From: Pampus argenteus | Taxonomy: Eukaryota; Chordata; Actinopteri; Scombriformes; Stromateidae | Direction of reading: 5' to 3' | NCBI GenBank assembly: GCA_036937835.1 | Contig: CM072863.1 | Location: 12,388,001-12,452,000 of the forward strand | DNA: 64,000 nt | Shown here: positions 46,901 through 57,063 of the stretch, in pieces | Numbering within the stretch: the first letter of the stretch is position 1 | Layout of the letters: each line of letters begins with the position of its first letter | Notes under the pieces: generated by a model | Told to the model about the DNA's origin: nothing | What the model saw: the letters and a program-made list of their open reading frames with translations, nothing else | Database searches by the model: none | Program-made: the position numbers and the translations under genes

Positions 46901-49900
46901 GCAGCAGCAGCAGAGCCCTGTTAAGACGCATCACATGGCTGCTCGCCTTTCATTAAAAAAAAAAAAAAAAAAGAGAGAGAGTGTGTGTGGAGCCATTAGC
47001 TGTGGGAGACTGACACACAAGGTGACGGGGGTTAAATAATTGCTGGAGAAGAGAAAGTGTGGAATAAAACAAAGATGAAATGGAACAACATCAGCCACAC
47101 GTATTCCCACGATAATTACTTGCCATGCAGATTTTATCGACATGCCAATCACCAGGACCAGTTTACTCCTTTTAAAATGTATATCAGATGCGAATGACCA
47201 GTGACCAGTCGCTCTAAGTGGATATTCAGTGGGGAGGGCTTACCTCAGTCAGCTACAGACCTTTAACCATATCAGCAGTCTACGGTTGCTGTACACCTTT
47301 TAAAAGATCCTTCTTCAGCCTCTGCTAATTAGTCCTGCAGCCTTTTTTTCCCTTTTATTTCCAGAAAGGAAATGCAGCATGCACGATAACAGTGCTGGCA
47401 GATAAATTAGCAGCAAGCTTCGCAGGAGGCAACCGCACCTCAGGGAGAGAAGACTACCTTAATTATGAATATTATTAATTACATTTAAGAAAATGCTAGA
47501 ACAAATAAATAAAAATAAAAAAATCATCAATCACACTGATTTTGAAAGATTTTTTTTAATAATAAATCACACCTTGGTTGTAAAAATGAACTCCACATGG
47601 GTCAAACACTCACAGGATGTATCAAATCCCTAGACATCTCTCTGTCCAGGGATTTTACATCACCAAATTACACAAAAAAGTAGCCCATACCACCCCACCT
47701 CTCATACACTATACCCTGCAAAGAAAAAAAAAAGAAAAGCAGCAGCAACAATAAACCTGTTTTTATTTAAAAAGTTGGTCACAAAAAAAAAATACATGTA
47801 CAGACGTAACTAGTGGCAGCAGCAGCCGGTCTCACCAAGCTTAGATAAATTTAACAGGGAAGTCTCGGTGTTAACGGCAGATTCCAAGAACTGAGCTCCA
47901 TTCATAGCATGCAGAATTCATCAGCGTACCCCTCGTTGTCAGGGCAAAAATCAGTGCACGTATGAGAGGCTATGCTGAAAGGCACCATCTGTAATCTCAA
48001 TGTAAACAAAAAGTATTCAACTATTCACACTGAACAGCAACTGTGTTACTCCTTACTCCAAGTCTGACATTTCCTTTTTATTATCAGCTTTCTGGAGTGA
48101 GAATTTGCTTTTGCCTTAACCCATCCTTAAACTAATGTATCCAGACACTTGGACTGTCTGCATACAGAGAGTGTAGGTTAAGCATGTTTACAGAGAACAG
48201 CTGCTGATATTGACAATAGATGTTTATGCAAAGACAATTAGCCTAGCTTCTGATATAAGTGGTCACGCTTGGTGAGGTGTTCTGGTACAGGAAAATAATA
48301 CACGAGGCAAAGTCAAATATTTCCACAATGTTAAAATAAGACTCCCCTTCGCTGAGTCCTTTGTTTTCTTGTATCAGGTTACCTCAGAGGGCATTGTGGT
48401 TGTTGTAACATAGACACTTATCAAAGAAACAATGGAGTGTGTGAGGATAAATAATTGAAGCAATTAAGATTAATTGAAGACTGCACCTGCTCGATCTAGC
48501 TTGTCTGTTACCTTTTAAGGAGCCTGAGGATGACTGCTCACATTTACAAAGTAGTTGGCCACGTTGGCCAACCTATGGCCATGAAAATATTTAATTAACA
48601 TTTATTCTATGGTTACATACAGTTTAATATATTGCAGGCAGTGATTTAAAACTGTGATTAAACTGTTAACCTTAATTATGATCAGAATGTCCCCATTGGT
48701 CTGACTTAGCATGGCAATATCACCCGTCTAAGATCGCCCACAAAGGTTCAGTTGACATAGTATTTGAATACAGGGACTAGAACTAAACCTTATAAATGCA
48801 ATAATAATGTAATGTAATGTATAATATAGTTATGTTTGTTTTCACCTGTTGTTACTGTAAATACACAACATTACTCAAAGGTGACAGCAAATAAAGTAGA
48901 AAAATGATATGAGCACAAAGAGCCACTCACTGTGAAAACCAAGTTAAAATATGGGGAAAGTGAAGTGCTATTTCTGTGTAGATCTTTCTAGCCACAGAAC
49001 GATGACTAAAGAGTTTCTGAGCAGCTCCCTATGGCCCGTAATCTTCCTCTCTAAAGAATCTAAGAACTAGCTAATGATTTTTCCAGTTATAAGTTGTTCT
49101 GAAATGTGCTTCAAATTCCTTGCAGTTCATAACTTTAACTGACACCGAGATGATTTTCTTGCCCAACTGCACTTCAGGCTACAGATCTGTGACAAACCAA
49201 GGGCATGGCCTGCTGGAGGTGATGATCTCAGTCACCACACAAATGGATAGCTCTGGGAAAGACACAGAAGTGCAGAACCTGACCCCTTCCCCCAGTTATT
49301 AAAAACTCATGGGTCTCATTAATGCCAGTCAGCTAAATACCTCATTCCATAGTTTATATATCCAACTGAGACAAAGGCCAAGCCTTAGCTAAACAGGAAA
49401 TGGCAGAAAACTATCTGCAAACAGTCCTTGTCCTTGGCCTCTCATATTTCTCCATAATTGTTAACTGAAGAGCATGTCTCAACAATGTACACTGATTATG
49501 TGTTTATTCAAAGACCTGAAGCTGTGATTAAGAATGTGTGCAGGAATCAATTGTCTATCATTGTCTGGTGTTATCTGTATTATAAATGATTCTTAGAAGA
49601 AGAAAAAAAACGGCAGCACAAATGGTGCCTCCCAGCCTATGAGTCAAGTATCAACTTTAATAGATCTCATTATCATAGAAGAGGAAGTTCTTTGAATCAA
49701 ATGACATAGTTAACAGCTTTCACAACAAGCTACCAAAACTATTTTCTCCCTGAGCAAAAATAGCAGATGGGAACGAGCTGTTAAGGGTTAATGATGTTAA
49801 AATGATAACAGAAGCATATATATACATATAGATATATAGATAGAGGGATGATCTGTGAGGTCATGGCCATGAATGTCAAAATGACAGCTAAAGTTTCAAG

Positions 49901-51764
49901 TAAAATTGAAGCCAACATCTCTACACAGGCCTCCAGGCCACAAGAGGAAGCGATAGAAGCCTCAAGCCTTTTATGTTCTGCACTGCAGTCAGCACTTCAC
50001 TCAGCAGAGTGTGGGGACAGCAGCTCTTGCCAAAAAGCATCCGAGCCAAGGCCTGCCAGCCTGCTCTCCCCGCCCACTCTGAGGGCCAGAGCGTGAGCGG
50101 TGGGGCGCCGGTAGGCGGGTGCAAGGTGAGGCTGGTGGGCGGGTGGCCAGGCTGGAGCTTCCTGACACGGGAACCCGCCTCACAGCAGGATCAAACTGGC
50201 TGCCGAGTGAATCACTAGCCCTCCCACCACCTGACAAAGTCAGGGCCCTGCCAGCATGCAGCCACTTTTGCTGTCTCTACAATTAACAAGGAATCCAGGA
50301 TGAGACAAAAGTGCTAAAAATACTGCTATATCACCTCATCACTCATCAGACTGCATCTCAGCCAAAGTTCATGACACTGCACTGGAAAAGAGAAATTTAT
50401 TAACTTAAAGGGGATCATCTTGGAAGTGGTGGTGTGCACAGGTTACAAAAGAAACAGAATAACTCTAAATATGTATTAATGCTGCAGAAAAATTCAGTAT
50501 CAGCAAAGTACTTAAAATTTAAATGCTTGCTTTACGGTGTAATGATGATACAGGCTAAGAAAGTAGATGAAAGTATGAGGGAGCCTAGCACTGCAGCAAT
50601 TTTACACTTTCAGATTCCAGACCCTGCAAACCTAAGCTTGAGGTGGAAGATAGGACAGGAAGCGCAAATGCTCATACCTGACCAATCTTTGATATCAAAA
50701 TTTAAATAAGTAACAGGAGCAGGGATTTTCTGCGCTGTGGCTAGTCACAAGTCAGAGGCAGGAACATTATCTCCAGAGTAAATAATGTCCTGGAGGACCA
50801 GTAGCTACCCAAATCGCTTCTCAAAAAATAGAAAACTGCTCTAGGCTGCTATTATTAAGCCTCAGATCCAATGGGAAGTTGAACCTTTGATCTGTTTAGG
50901 GTACTGTGTATTTGCATTTTATAATGAGATCAAAGCAAGGTCCAGGGCCCCTGCAATAGGCAGCTCTGTGCCCCATCCCAGCACACTGGACGATTTACAG
51001 ACCAAAGCTATATTTCCCTGTTAACAAGATCATGTAAGAGCTATGGACCTCAGTGAAAATGCAGTGGGAGTTTCAATGTTTTTTAGGCAATCGACAATAG
51101 CCTTTGTAGCAATTGTCTTAGTTAATTTTCTTTCCTGTACACAGGTGTGAAAAAAATGCCAGTAGCAACAATATCATCAATAGTTAAAGATCAAGAGCAA
51201 ACATTTCAAGCATTTTGGTTGAGAATTGCTCCAGATTTTCTCTGGCATTCTTCACCTGGAAGAAATGCAGATGGGAATTTACACACTTTGCCTGAAGTGA
51301 GCCTACAAGAAGCTGGGAATAGGTTTGAGATGAGCATGAAGGTCAACATTTGAGATTGTATGTGTAGTTGTCTCTATCCAATAATGTTCCTACCATTTTT
51401 TTCATAGGAAATTATAAGAGACAAGCTGAGGCTTGGAGAAGGACTGTGCACAGCAGCAACCATTTCATCTTTCATAAAAATGATAAATGGTAGAAAATTG
51501 TGGTTCATGTTAGAAAGTTATCTGCCAGTAATGTGCACTTGCATGTATGTGATTGGCCAACGCAGTGCCTTGCTGGATAACACAACGTTGTGTTGTGGCA
51601 AATGTATGCTCCCAGACTGGTGTCAATCAATGATTTGCTTCTTACTTTGAGGTCTCATAATTAATTTGCAAATATCAATATTATGTACTATTAAGTATTA
51701 AAATGTAGTAGAATATAATGTTTGCTTAAATGTATTCCCTAGATATACCGTTTGGCTGGGTGAG

Positions 51765-51801
<37 letters not shown>

Positions 51802-54800
51802 GTAAATGCATCTGGTCCACATGTTTTATGGCTATTTGAAATCACATCACAACACTTTTTCATTATCTTAAGCCCTTGTCTGAAGACATCCACACTGATT
51901 TGATTAGGTAAATAATAAAAATCACTCATCATAGACAGAACATCTCATAGGACTACGAAGATATCAATTTGATGAAAAAAATAAAGACATGGGTCATTAC
52001 TTGACACTATACCCCCTCTCCACCATCTAACTGATCAGGCCACAAACTAATTTCAATAAATGGGTGAGACTGTTCCACTGGTCCTCTACCCTCCTGTCCA
52101 TCATGATGCGCAGATAGAGGGTGACTAGGGGAACACCCCCTTCTCTGCAGCCGTCTTCTTGAAGTGTGTTGAAGCCACATATCTGCAAATTATTTACGCA
52201 ACAATCGTCCTACAAGTAGATAGGAGAAGTTGAAGCAAGAGTTGTACTTGCAAACTAGATTTAGCTCATATTCTGTTACTGATCATACCAAGTTTCCCCA
52301 ATTTTAAATCTGTATATGTAAAATGTGAACACGCATGTTTGTAGGAATGTTTTGCCACAATAACTTAATATGGCTAGTCAGTGTAAAATTCATGATCATA
52401 GCAGAGATAAGGCTTGTAATGACTATGGGTCAATTTCAAACTGTTGCTGACAGACAGATTTCTCTGACCTTGACGTGTGAGAAGACTCTTCCTATTTGTG
52501 TTTTATTCTCAAAGGAGTAACTGGCCTTTCTTACATTGCCTATAATGACTTTGATGAAAAGGACAGAGCAACAGATTAGGCTTAGGCTGTATCACGGTAT
52601 ACCAGGGTATTTCACATTCTGTAAATTCCAAAGCTATGATTTTCAACACAGTCATAAATACACACTCCGAATAAACCTGGAGTAGACCTGAAGTTTACGA
52701 AGCACTTGAAGGCAGCATGTAATACACCCTCTGCCAATGTGACGCAATGTGGGTTTTTGCCTTATACTTTCACCCAAGTGGACATATTCATAACATATTT
52801 TCCGTGCAGTCGGCAGTGTGTGGGTCAGGTTGGGTAGTCGATACTTTTGCTGGTCAGGCGGTGTGTTACGTTTTTTTTTTCCCCAAACAGAAATACTGTC
52901 ACATACCATATACTGCAGGTATGAAAAAGTAGATAACACCCAAGCCGACAACAAATGTGAATAGACAAAGAGGACATTGGTGGATCGGGAGCACGTCAAT
53001 GCAGCAAGCAAAAGCCTATACTTCTCTTGGAAATATGTACTTTAGGAATCTCAGTATCTGAAATACCAGTAAGCAATCTGGCAAAAAGCTTGCCTTGCTT
53101 GCCTCACAAGGAACAGAAGGGACATGGATGAGACAGAATATGAGCTGCTGAATCTTGCACAAGACTGCTTAGACAAACCTGAATGAAAAAAATGAATCAA
53201 AAGCGCTTTAGAGAGCTGGAGAATGTGTTAAGGAAAGTACCATCTGATTGCTTGCTCATAGGTGCAAAGCACATATTCTGCACTCTTGAAGGCGCCATTC
53301 ACATTTTTTCGATTATCTGTTTTTATTGACAGCAGTTATTGATATTTCTTAAAAGTGCAGCCTAATGGAGTTCTATTGCGATGATTACATGACTTAGCCA
53401 GGTCTCATCTCGCCAGCACAGCTTGCATTATCATACAGAACAGACGCATGCGTGTGCAGAGTCCCAAATTCCTGCGACTGACATCTCCAGGGGAACAGAG
53501 GAGCGATGACTACATCCGACCTACATTCACCCCACCCAGGCATGCTTGCTTCCAACTAATTACACACAAACAAGGATACTCAGTCACACTATAGGTAGAT
53601 TCATAGAAAACTAGACAGTGCAGGCAGAGTGTAACTCCTGCATGCATATTACACAGTTTCAAGGTATTTTAGGTGGCACATCTCTGAGGGCAACAAAGCC
53701 CCCATAACAGTACATGCTCCTAGTGACCTAGGAGCAGGTACTGATGATTGGAAGAGAAACCTTTCTTAGGCTTTTGCACAGGTTTAGATGAAAATATAGT
53801 TTGTAGTTGTGAAATTTCTCAAAGTACAAAAACATTAGGAACAAACCTAAGGCTACTGGAGCTTCTTTAAATGCCCCGGGAAACAACACTATTGGATTTC
53901 ATTCAAATGTCTTGCCATAAAATAATTCTTTACATATTATTTTAGTTAAGATTCTCAGAAAAAATAACTATGGCATGGAAAACACCCTATTAACAAGAAA
54001 TGAGAAAAGAAATGTGACGCAGGCTGAACCATATGAGTACACCTTCAAACCGCTTTTTCAGTCTTTCCTGTGCTCGTACAGCATCCTGGTTAGAGTGATG
54101 TGGTTTTTCACACTTTTGAATGTGAGGGGTATTTCTACAGTTGCAGCCCACATTTAGACCAGAATCTGTTGATCTATGGAAGCCTTTACTAAATTAGAAA
54201 GTACTTGAAGAACATCTTCATTGACACTGACTAATCCTATAACTTGCTCTTATACCCAAGACATCATTTCAGTTACGTCAAACCATCCCTGTAATTGCTT
54301 GAAATGGAAAACAAACCCTTACGATTTCAGCATTTAAAATTTCTGTTAGTGTCGTATCTATGGATGATAAAAAAACACCTAATAGTTGAAATCTATTAAA
54401 ATCTGTAAATCAGCTGTTTGGTGATCGAAAACCATCAAATTATTATTCAATCTATAACTATATAGGACTTGTCAGATTTGAATACTATGTATTATGGATT
54501 TAGGACTCACTAGAACGCAGTATTGATAGTCAGTGGATTATCCTAGTGAAATAAAGTAAATTCAGTTTAATCCACATAACTCCTTAGAGTACCTCAGAAC
54601 TATCACACTTAATAATAATAATAATAATATAATAATAAATATTAAATTTGATATTCTGTTTGCTGTGGACTAGAACATGCAACCATGGATTGCCTTGTCT
54701 ACAGGTATATTTTATATTTATGAAATCAGTTTTGCTTTATGGGGTAATGTTTAGAAAGACAAAAAACACCTACTATGATATAACACTGCTTGAAAGTACT

Positions 54801-56880
54801 TAACTTCCAATATTGGAAACTTGCCTTGGTCAGTTAATCCTAAACAGGATTGAACCCATGCACTGGTCAGCTACCAAATAGGTTCTTGCTGACAGACTGA
54901 CAGGCCAGCTGCATTATACCTACATCTAAAATGTCATGGTTTTAAAAACTTGGCATCAATTAGGATTTAATAACATTTGTAACATTATTCATAATCAAGG
55001 TTTCACTCCCAAAACAATCAACAGGTGTTTCCTGACAATGAAATCAGCACTAGCTTGCTCTTCTGATTGCTTGATAAAGGCACAGTTTTTACCAAAAGAA
55101 CCCAACTGGCAAATTAATATCATGTAGTCCTTTCTACAGTGGGTGCACTTAGTGGGTGGAGCAAAGCTTCAACCATGCCCGCAGTATCAAGTTTGATTTC
55201 TACTTAAAGTGTATGCTTTAGATAAAAGTGTCATCTAACTTGGGTTTTACCATGGATGCTAATAGATGCGCTCTGGATACGAAGAAATATAAATAGCTTA
55301 AACAATATAGACTGACCATGAGTATGTCATGCTCTGCCAGTAGATTCATGAACAACCTTAACACGTAGCAACAAAGATAAAATACTGCTGCAACCTTATA
55401 CCGATCTTTGTTTGATTGCAATTAATGGTTAAATTTAATACCGAAGAAGGTAGGCGGTATACTGTACAAAATACAGGGCTGGGATCATTGTTGAGTGAAA
55501 ATACCTGTAACTCAATGCACGAATACATGCAGACAGACAACACATACTGCTGTGTTACTGACAACTAAATAAGAGATGATGGTGGTAAAAGAGGAAACAA
55601 AGGTTGCAAAATAAAACAATTCATTTCCTTACAAAAGGCCTTGCTACAAACGCTAAAAATCAATCAATTTATAATAACATGCTTTCTCATCTTCCTCTCA
55701 CCTACACATACACACACACACACACACACCGCGGTACAGCCTATACACACGCCAGATCTTGTCGCCCCAGGAAATGGGCTTCATATATCTTGTCTGACTG
55801 CAATAAAGCAGTGCCTAAGATTCTATTTCCAATAAACGTCGACTGATTGGAAAACTCATTCTAATATCAATTTCCATCTGGGCCCTTTAAAAGGCAATCA
55901 GCATAGCTTCATCTCGGTATATCATGGGCTCCTTGAGATGATGACACAGCACTGGCTCTCTCCTTCTGCATAATGGCCTTCTCCTATCAAGGCATCTGCA
56001 ATGAATAATACCACCCATGAATGGGCTATTTAGTCTGTGTTCGCACAGATAGGAGCCACTTCTCTGAATATTAATCCAGGGTTTTACATTTCATATGGTT
56101 CTCTCAGGGTTGCACCATTTTTCATTCAGATGAGTAAGGCACTTAGTGTGATTTGGCACACTCATAGTTTCTCTCTAAGCTTTCTCAGAAGTGACAATGG
56201 TGATTACCAATGGGATCTCACTTTGTTTAAGATGCCAAGTGCCCACACAACAATGATTTAAGTCAAGGAATATCTGATTCAACTCTAAAAATACTGTCAA
56301 CAGCTTACTATAAAGGTCAGAAAAGAATTTGCACAAGTGAAAAATCACACAAAGTTGGCCTGCCACTGCAGAAGACACGACATCCAATTTCAACTTTCAA
56401 ACGCACTAAAAATAATGCTCTTCAACATTAAATCAAAGTGTCTGTTTAAGGCAAGAGCCCCACTATAACTAAAATGCAACTCTAAAATCATCATGATGGT
56501 AATAACCTTTTATGTCTGCTATATATGTAAAAAAAATAAAGATGCCAGATTTTTCTCACCTTCCAGCCACTGCCCGCCTCCCGGTAGTAGGGAAAGTTAT
56601 CACAGATCCACTGATAGATCTCACTCAGTGTCATCTTCTTCTTTGGCGAGCTGTTGATAGCAAACGTGATGAGGCTGGCATAGCTGTAGGGCGGCTTGCC
56701 ATCTTTATGTTGCTGCACCTCTTCCTGGTCCAGCGTGGTGTTAGGATCCAGTAGGGTACTTTTCTTGCCCATGCCTGGGCCGTGGGCATTCTGGGCGTCC
56801 GCTTTGCGGATGGCTGCCTGCATGGTCAGCTGAGGAAGCCAATCCATGGAGGTCAGGCTACTCTCCAGCTCCGACGTCAT
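16808..56880 (-). CDS. foxj3: Forkhead box protein J3, complete coding region in 11 exons
   Basis: FOXJ3 is a nuclear forkhead transcription factor; in mouse it activates Mef2c and supports muscle-fibre identity and spermatogenesis. The exons (56880-56560, 32509-32435, 29564-29481, 27978-27877, 24237-24109, 22273-22099, 20204-19713, 19132-19031, 18263-18072, 17131-17033, 16920-16808) total 1884 nt: 627 residues plus stop, close to the roughly 620 of mammalian FOXJ3. It opens MTSELESSLTSMDWLPQLTM. The forkhead domain covers about 62-150 ([56 protein letters not shown]) and is followed by the basic RPKKRPRS. Conserved FOXJ blocks follow (SDFEDLSASFRSLYKSVFEQ, ESMRQAELNNWSLEPTQIAD) and an acidic end, DDIQDDFDWDSIV. 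The His/Gln tract at about 346-455 is the most divergent part. The ATG at 56880 is the first in-frame one after an upstream stop. FOXJ2 is excluded by the N- and C-terminal blocks. Confidence 0.96.
17033..17131 (-). CDS. foxj3: foxj3 coding exon 10
   Basis: 99 nt encoding NLYMDTRQSMSMMGPPGYPH and MPPMSSAGPTMT. Met/Pro-rich. Acceptor CTCTTGTCAG, donor ACAG|GTGCAA. Confidence 0.93.
18072..18263 (-). CDS. foxj3: foxj3 coding exon 9
   Basis: 192 nt encoding RESMRQAELNNWSLEPTQIA and CSSINQFFTRTGVIQPQG, ending HPSKPSQHLNT. Acceptor ATTTCTTTAG, donor CACAG|GTTAGA. Confidence 0.94.
18425..18606 (+). mobile_element. tRNA-type SINE in foxj3 intron 8
   Basis: It begins with an A-box-like TCTGGTAGCCTACTGATG, then a B-box-like GGGTCAAATCTGG. 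After that comes the familiar teleost body GCATGTCGCCCACCATCTCT, TTTCCTGTCAT and CTGTCCTGACAATAAAG, ending in an A-rich tail near 18605. The layout and wording match a common perciform SINE as I know it. Inserted antisense to foxj3. Ends approximate. Confidence 0.75.
19031..19132 (-). CDS. foxj3: foxj3 coding exon 8
   Basis: 102 nt encoding LLSDWYPNLDALKESCRIAS followed by YNWADVDLSPFQ. Acceptor TTTTTGCAG, donor CAAG|GTGCGG. Confidence 0.94.
19713..20204 (-). CDS. foxj3: foxj3 coding exon 7 (His/Gln-rich low-complexity region)
   Basis: 492 nt, symmetric phase 1. After MGIPSDSSQQTHTSCSYQHS the exon becomes a long imperfect array of S/P/A-Q-H tripeptides (about residues 346-455). Mammalian FOXJ3 has a shorter His/Pro/Gln-rich tract here. 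The reverse strand reads as an artefactual Val/Leu-rich frame. Acceptor TTTTTCAG, donor CACAG|GTACAG. Confidence 0.93.
20205..22098. other. foxj3 intron between coding exons 6 and 7
   Basis: About 1.9 kb. Apart from the dispersed repeat at its left end, nothing recognisable. Confidence 0.8.
20240..20605 (+). repeat. Dispersed AT-rich teleost repeat, fullest copy
   Basis: Contains ATAATCATTAGTTGCAGCCC, then GATTAATGATCAATAAAAAA, TGCCAGAAAA, CCCAAGGTGATGTCTTCAAA, CCAAAGATGTTCA and CCAGAAAATATTGACACATC. These are the successive blocks of a very common teleost element of uncertain class. The left end reads in the opposite sense to the rest, suggesting two abutting fragments. Confidence 0.6.
22099..22273 (-). 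CDS. foxj3: foxj3 coding exon 6
   Basis: 58 codons plus one base. Includes YNMPDRDKQLLFSDFEDLSA and the helix-like FRSLYKSVFEQ. Acceptor CTGTCCCCAG, donor AAG|GTGAGT. From here on the introns are phase 1. Confidence 0.95.
22274..24108. other. foxj3 intron between coding exons 5 and 6
   Basis: About 1.8 kb with no recognised gene. An (AT)n run is at 23590-23613. A 155-codon open frame on the minus strand (22862-23329) lacks family features and is regarded as chance. Confidence 0.75.
23590..23613. repeat. (AT)n microsatellite
   Basis: Uninterrupted AT run in a foxj3 intron. Confidence 0.95.
24109..24237 (-). CDS. foxj3: foxj3 coding exon 5
   Basis: 43 codons, VALYNTDQEGSDSPRSSLNN onward to VGSVHSYTP. 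Acceptor TGTTTCAG, donor CCG|GTAAGA. Ser-rich and strongly conserved. Confidence 0.95.
25190..25212. repeat. tRNA T-arm-like perfect hairpin
   Basis: CATCCTGG and CCAGGATG pair perfectly around the loop TTCGAAT, the canonical T-loop/B-box sequence. No acceptor stem or D-arm is evident, so this is at most a relic of a tRNA or tRNA-derived SINE. Confidence 0.4.
25805..25818. repeat. Poly-C tract
   Basis: Fourteen consecutive C on the plus strand. Confidence 0.95.
27877..27978 (-). CDS. foxj3: foxj3 coding exon 4
   Basis: 34 codons, from ASTPYSLESESLGMECMI to LAINTVTNK. Acceptor CCCCCACAG, donor AAG|GTACTA. Nearly identical to the human block as remembered. Confidence 0.95.
27979..29480. other. 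foxj3 intron between coding exons 3 and 4
   Basis: 1.5 kb; CA microsatellite near 28309-28327 and A-rich tracts. No gene seen. Confidence 0.75.
29481..29564 (-). CDS. foxj3: foxj3 coding exon 3 (wing 2 and basic tail)
   Basis: 28 codons, GSYWAIDTNPKEDALPTRPK then KRPRSGER. Acceptor TATCCGCAG, donor CGG|GTGAGT. The basic run is a likely nuclear localisation signal. Confidence 0.95.
29565..32434. other. foxj3 intron between coding exons 2 and 3
   Basis: 2.9 kb with no gene seen. Simple GA and GT runs near 31320 and 31676. Confidence 0.75.
32435..32509 (-). CDS. foxj3: foxj3 coding exon 2 (recognition helix of forkhead)
   Basis: 25 codons, [20 protein letters not shown] then DDPGK. Acceptor CCCCACAG, donor AAG|GTGAGA. 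The block holds the DNA-recognition helix residues N-x-x-R-H conserved in all forkhead proteins. Confidence 0.97.
32524..32547. repeat. (AG)n microsatellite near the splice acceptor
   Basis: GA run 15 bases upstream of foxj3 coding exon 2. In the transcript it is a CU-rich run preceding the pyrimidine tract of the acceptor, so it may help define the exon. Confidence 0.9.
34689..36404 (+). CDS. LINE reverse transcriptase (571-codon open frame)
   Basis: Reverse transcriptase of a non-LTR retrotransposon, which copies its own RNA at a nicked target site. Motifs in order: KPLLKKPTLDQEVLANYRPI with NLSFISKVLEKAVANQL (fingers), FQSGFRVNHSTETAL, the catalytic LLDLSAAFDTIDH, HGVPQGSVLGPLLFSLYM, the catalytic YADDTQLYLS, then LKLNSEKTEVLVIG, VKNLGVVFDQDLSF and the C-terminal RLDYCNSLLSG, AARVLTGTK, LHWLPVKSRIEFKILLLTYK and WNKLPLCVREADTINTFKSR. 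All polymerase motifs are intact, with no internal stop or frameshift. The apparent start is GTG, and the true ORF2 start with its endonuclease domain is missing. Probably a fairly young but 5'-truncated copy. Confidence 0.93.
   Translation: MISNDFMSFFNDKILNIRDKIHHLLPSSGTHLISDTASLEIAIKSDIYLDCFSPVDIKQITTIITSSKSSTCLLDPIPTRLLKDVLPLVSPSLLNMINLSLLSGYVPQSFKIAVIKPLLKKPTLDQEVLANYRPISNLSFISKVLEKAVANQLCDFLHTNSLFEEFQSGFRVNHSTETALVKVTNDLLMASDKGLISVLVLLDLSAAFDTIDHQILLQRLEYQIGIKGTALGWFKSYFLDRSQFVHVHDVASMQTKVSHGVPQGSVLGPLLFSLYMLPLGNIIRNHSINFHCYADDTQLYLSIKPDETNHLTRLQACIKDIKNWMTHNFLKLNSEKTEVLVIGPKHLRNYHSRDLALDGITLATSSTVKNLGVVFDQDLSFNNYIKQLSRTAFFHLRNIAKIRRIISQVDAEKLVHAFVTSRLDYCNSLLSGCSNKSLKSLQLIQNAAARVLTGTKIRDHISPILASLHWLPVKSRIEFKILLLTYKALHGQAPSYLKELIVPYHPTRTLRSQDGGFLVVPIVSKSRLGARAFSYQAPLLWNKLPLCVREADTINTFKSRLKTFLFDKAYS
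36463..36530 (+). repeat. (CT)n/(TATC)n simple repeat in the LINE 3' region
   Basis: CT-rich run followed by TATC/CATC units just after the reverse transcriptase stop. Confidence 0.8.
37013..37050 (+). repeat. (TTTGA)n tail of the LINE
   Basis: Seven or so TTTGA units directly after AATAAAAT, marking the 3' end of the element. Confidence 0.95.
39840..40030 (+). repeat. Dispersed AT-rich teleost repeat fragment
   Basis: GCTGAAACAATTCAATTAAT, then TTTTGATAATTGATTAATTG, and later AAAGATCTTTGGGTTTG. Similar to the family at 20240 and 62490. Confidence 0.5.
40100..40325 (+). mobile_element. 3' end of a second LINE-like element
   Basis: TTGTTATGCACCACAACACC, CAAAGCAAACTCCTTATATG and CTACTTGGCAATAAAAAATA match a stereotyped teleost retroelement 3' end (usually CTTGGCAATAAAGCTGATTC). 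Upstream coding sequence is absent, so this is a strongly 5'-truncated copy. Family name not assigned. Confidence 0.55.
45690..45722. repeat. (CA)n microsatellite, interrupted
   Basis: CACA runs separated by AA and GAA. Confidence 0.8.
50060..50175. other. GC-rich patch in the foxj3 large intron
   Basis: Locally G/C-rich with several CG dinucleotides in otherwise AT-rich DNA (for example GGTGGGGCGCCGGTAGGCGG). No matching exon or start found. Could be an alternative promoter or enhancer. Confidence 0.4.
51768..51797. repeat. (AAT)n microsatellite
   Basis: About ten uninterrupted AAT units. Confidence 0.95.
54609..54638. repeat. (AAT)n microsatellite, interrupted
   Basis: AAT units with one interruption. 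Confidence 0.85.
55709..55729. repeat. (CA)n microsatellite
   Basis: Uninterrupted CA run. Confidence 0.95.
56560..56880 (-). CDS. foxj3: foxj3 coding exon 1 (N-terminus, first half of forkhead)
   Basis: 107 codons ending at REAGSGWK, donor AAG|GTGAGA. The frame is open for some 38 codons upstream of the ATG but contains no further ATG before an in-frame TGA, which fixes the start. Confidence 0.95.
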
Positions 56881-57063
56881 GGTGACGGCAGGCTGGACAG
56901 GGGGGTGGGGATAAACTGGAGGTGACGGTGGTTGGTGTTGAAGCTCAGTGACTGATGGAAAGTGGACCAGGCGTGGAATAACAAATGGAGACAACTGACG
57001 GGCTGATGAAGTCGTGGCTCCCTCAGTTCAGGACATCAGCATGGCGTCTTCTCGAGGTCAACT
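56881..57063 (-). other. foxj3: foxj3 5'UTR portion of the first coding exon
   Basis: An acceptor TGTTTCCCTAG sets the exon start at 57063, so at least one more untranslated exon lies to the right. The leader carries a four-codon upstream frame (57042-57028) before the main ATG. Confidence 0.7.

Larger units (their letters stand above)
32510..56559. other. Large foxj3 intron between coding exons 1 and 2
   Basis: 24 kb splitting the forkhead domain. It contains an (AG)n run next to the exon 2 acceptor (32524-32547), a LINE (34.67-37.05 kb), repeat and LINE-tail fragments (39.84-40.32 kb), several microsatellites and a GC-rich patch at about 50.06-50.17 kb. No host coding exon was recognised on either strand. 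Confidence 0.75.

Noticed and set aside
52560..53060. Region with GTATCACGGTATACCAGGGT resembling ends of fish DNA transposons
   Set aside because: No matching inverted terminus or transposase remnant could be delimited by eye.
54840..54920. tRNA-like string GGATTGAACCCATGC (minus-strand B box)
   Set aside because: A-box spacing is too short and no cloverleaf stems form; at best an old SINE trace.
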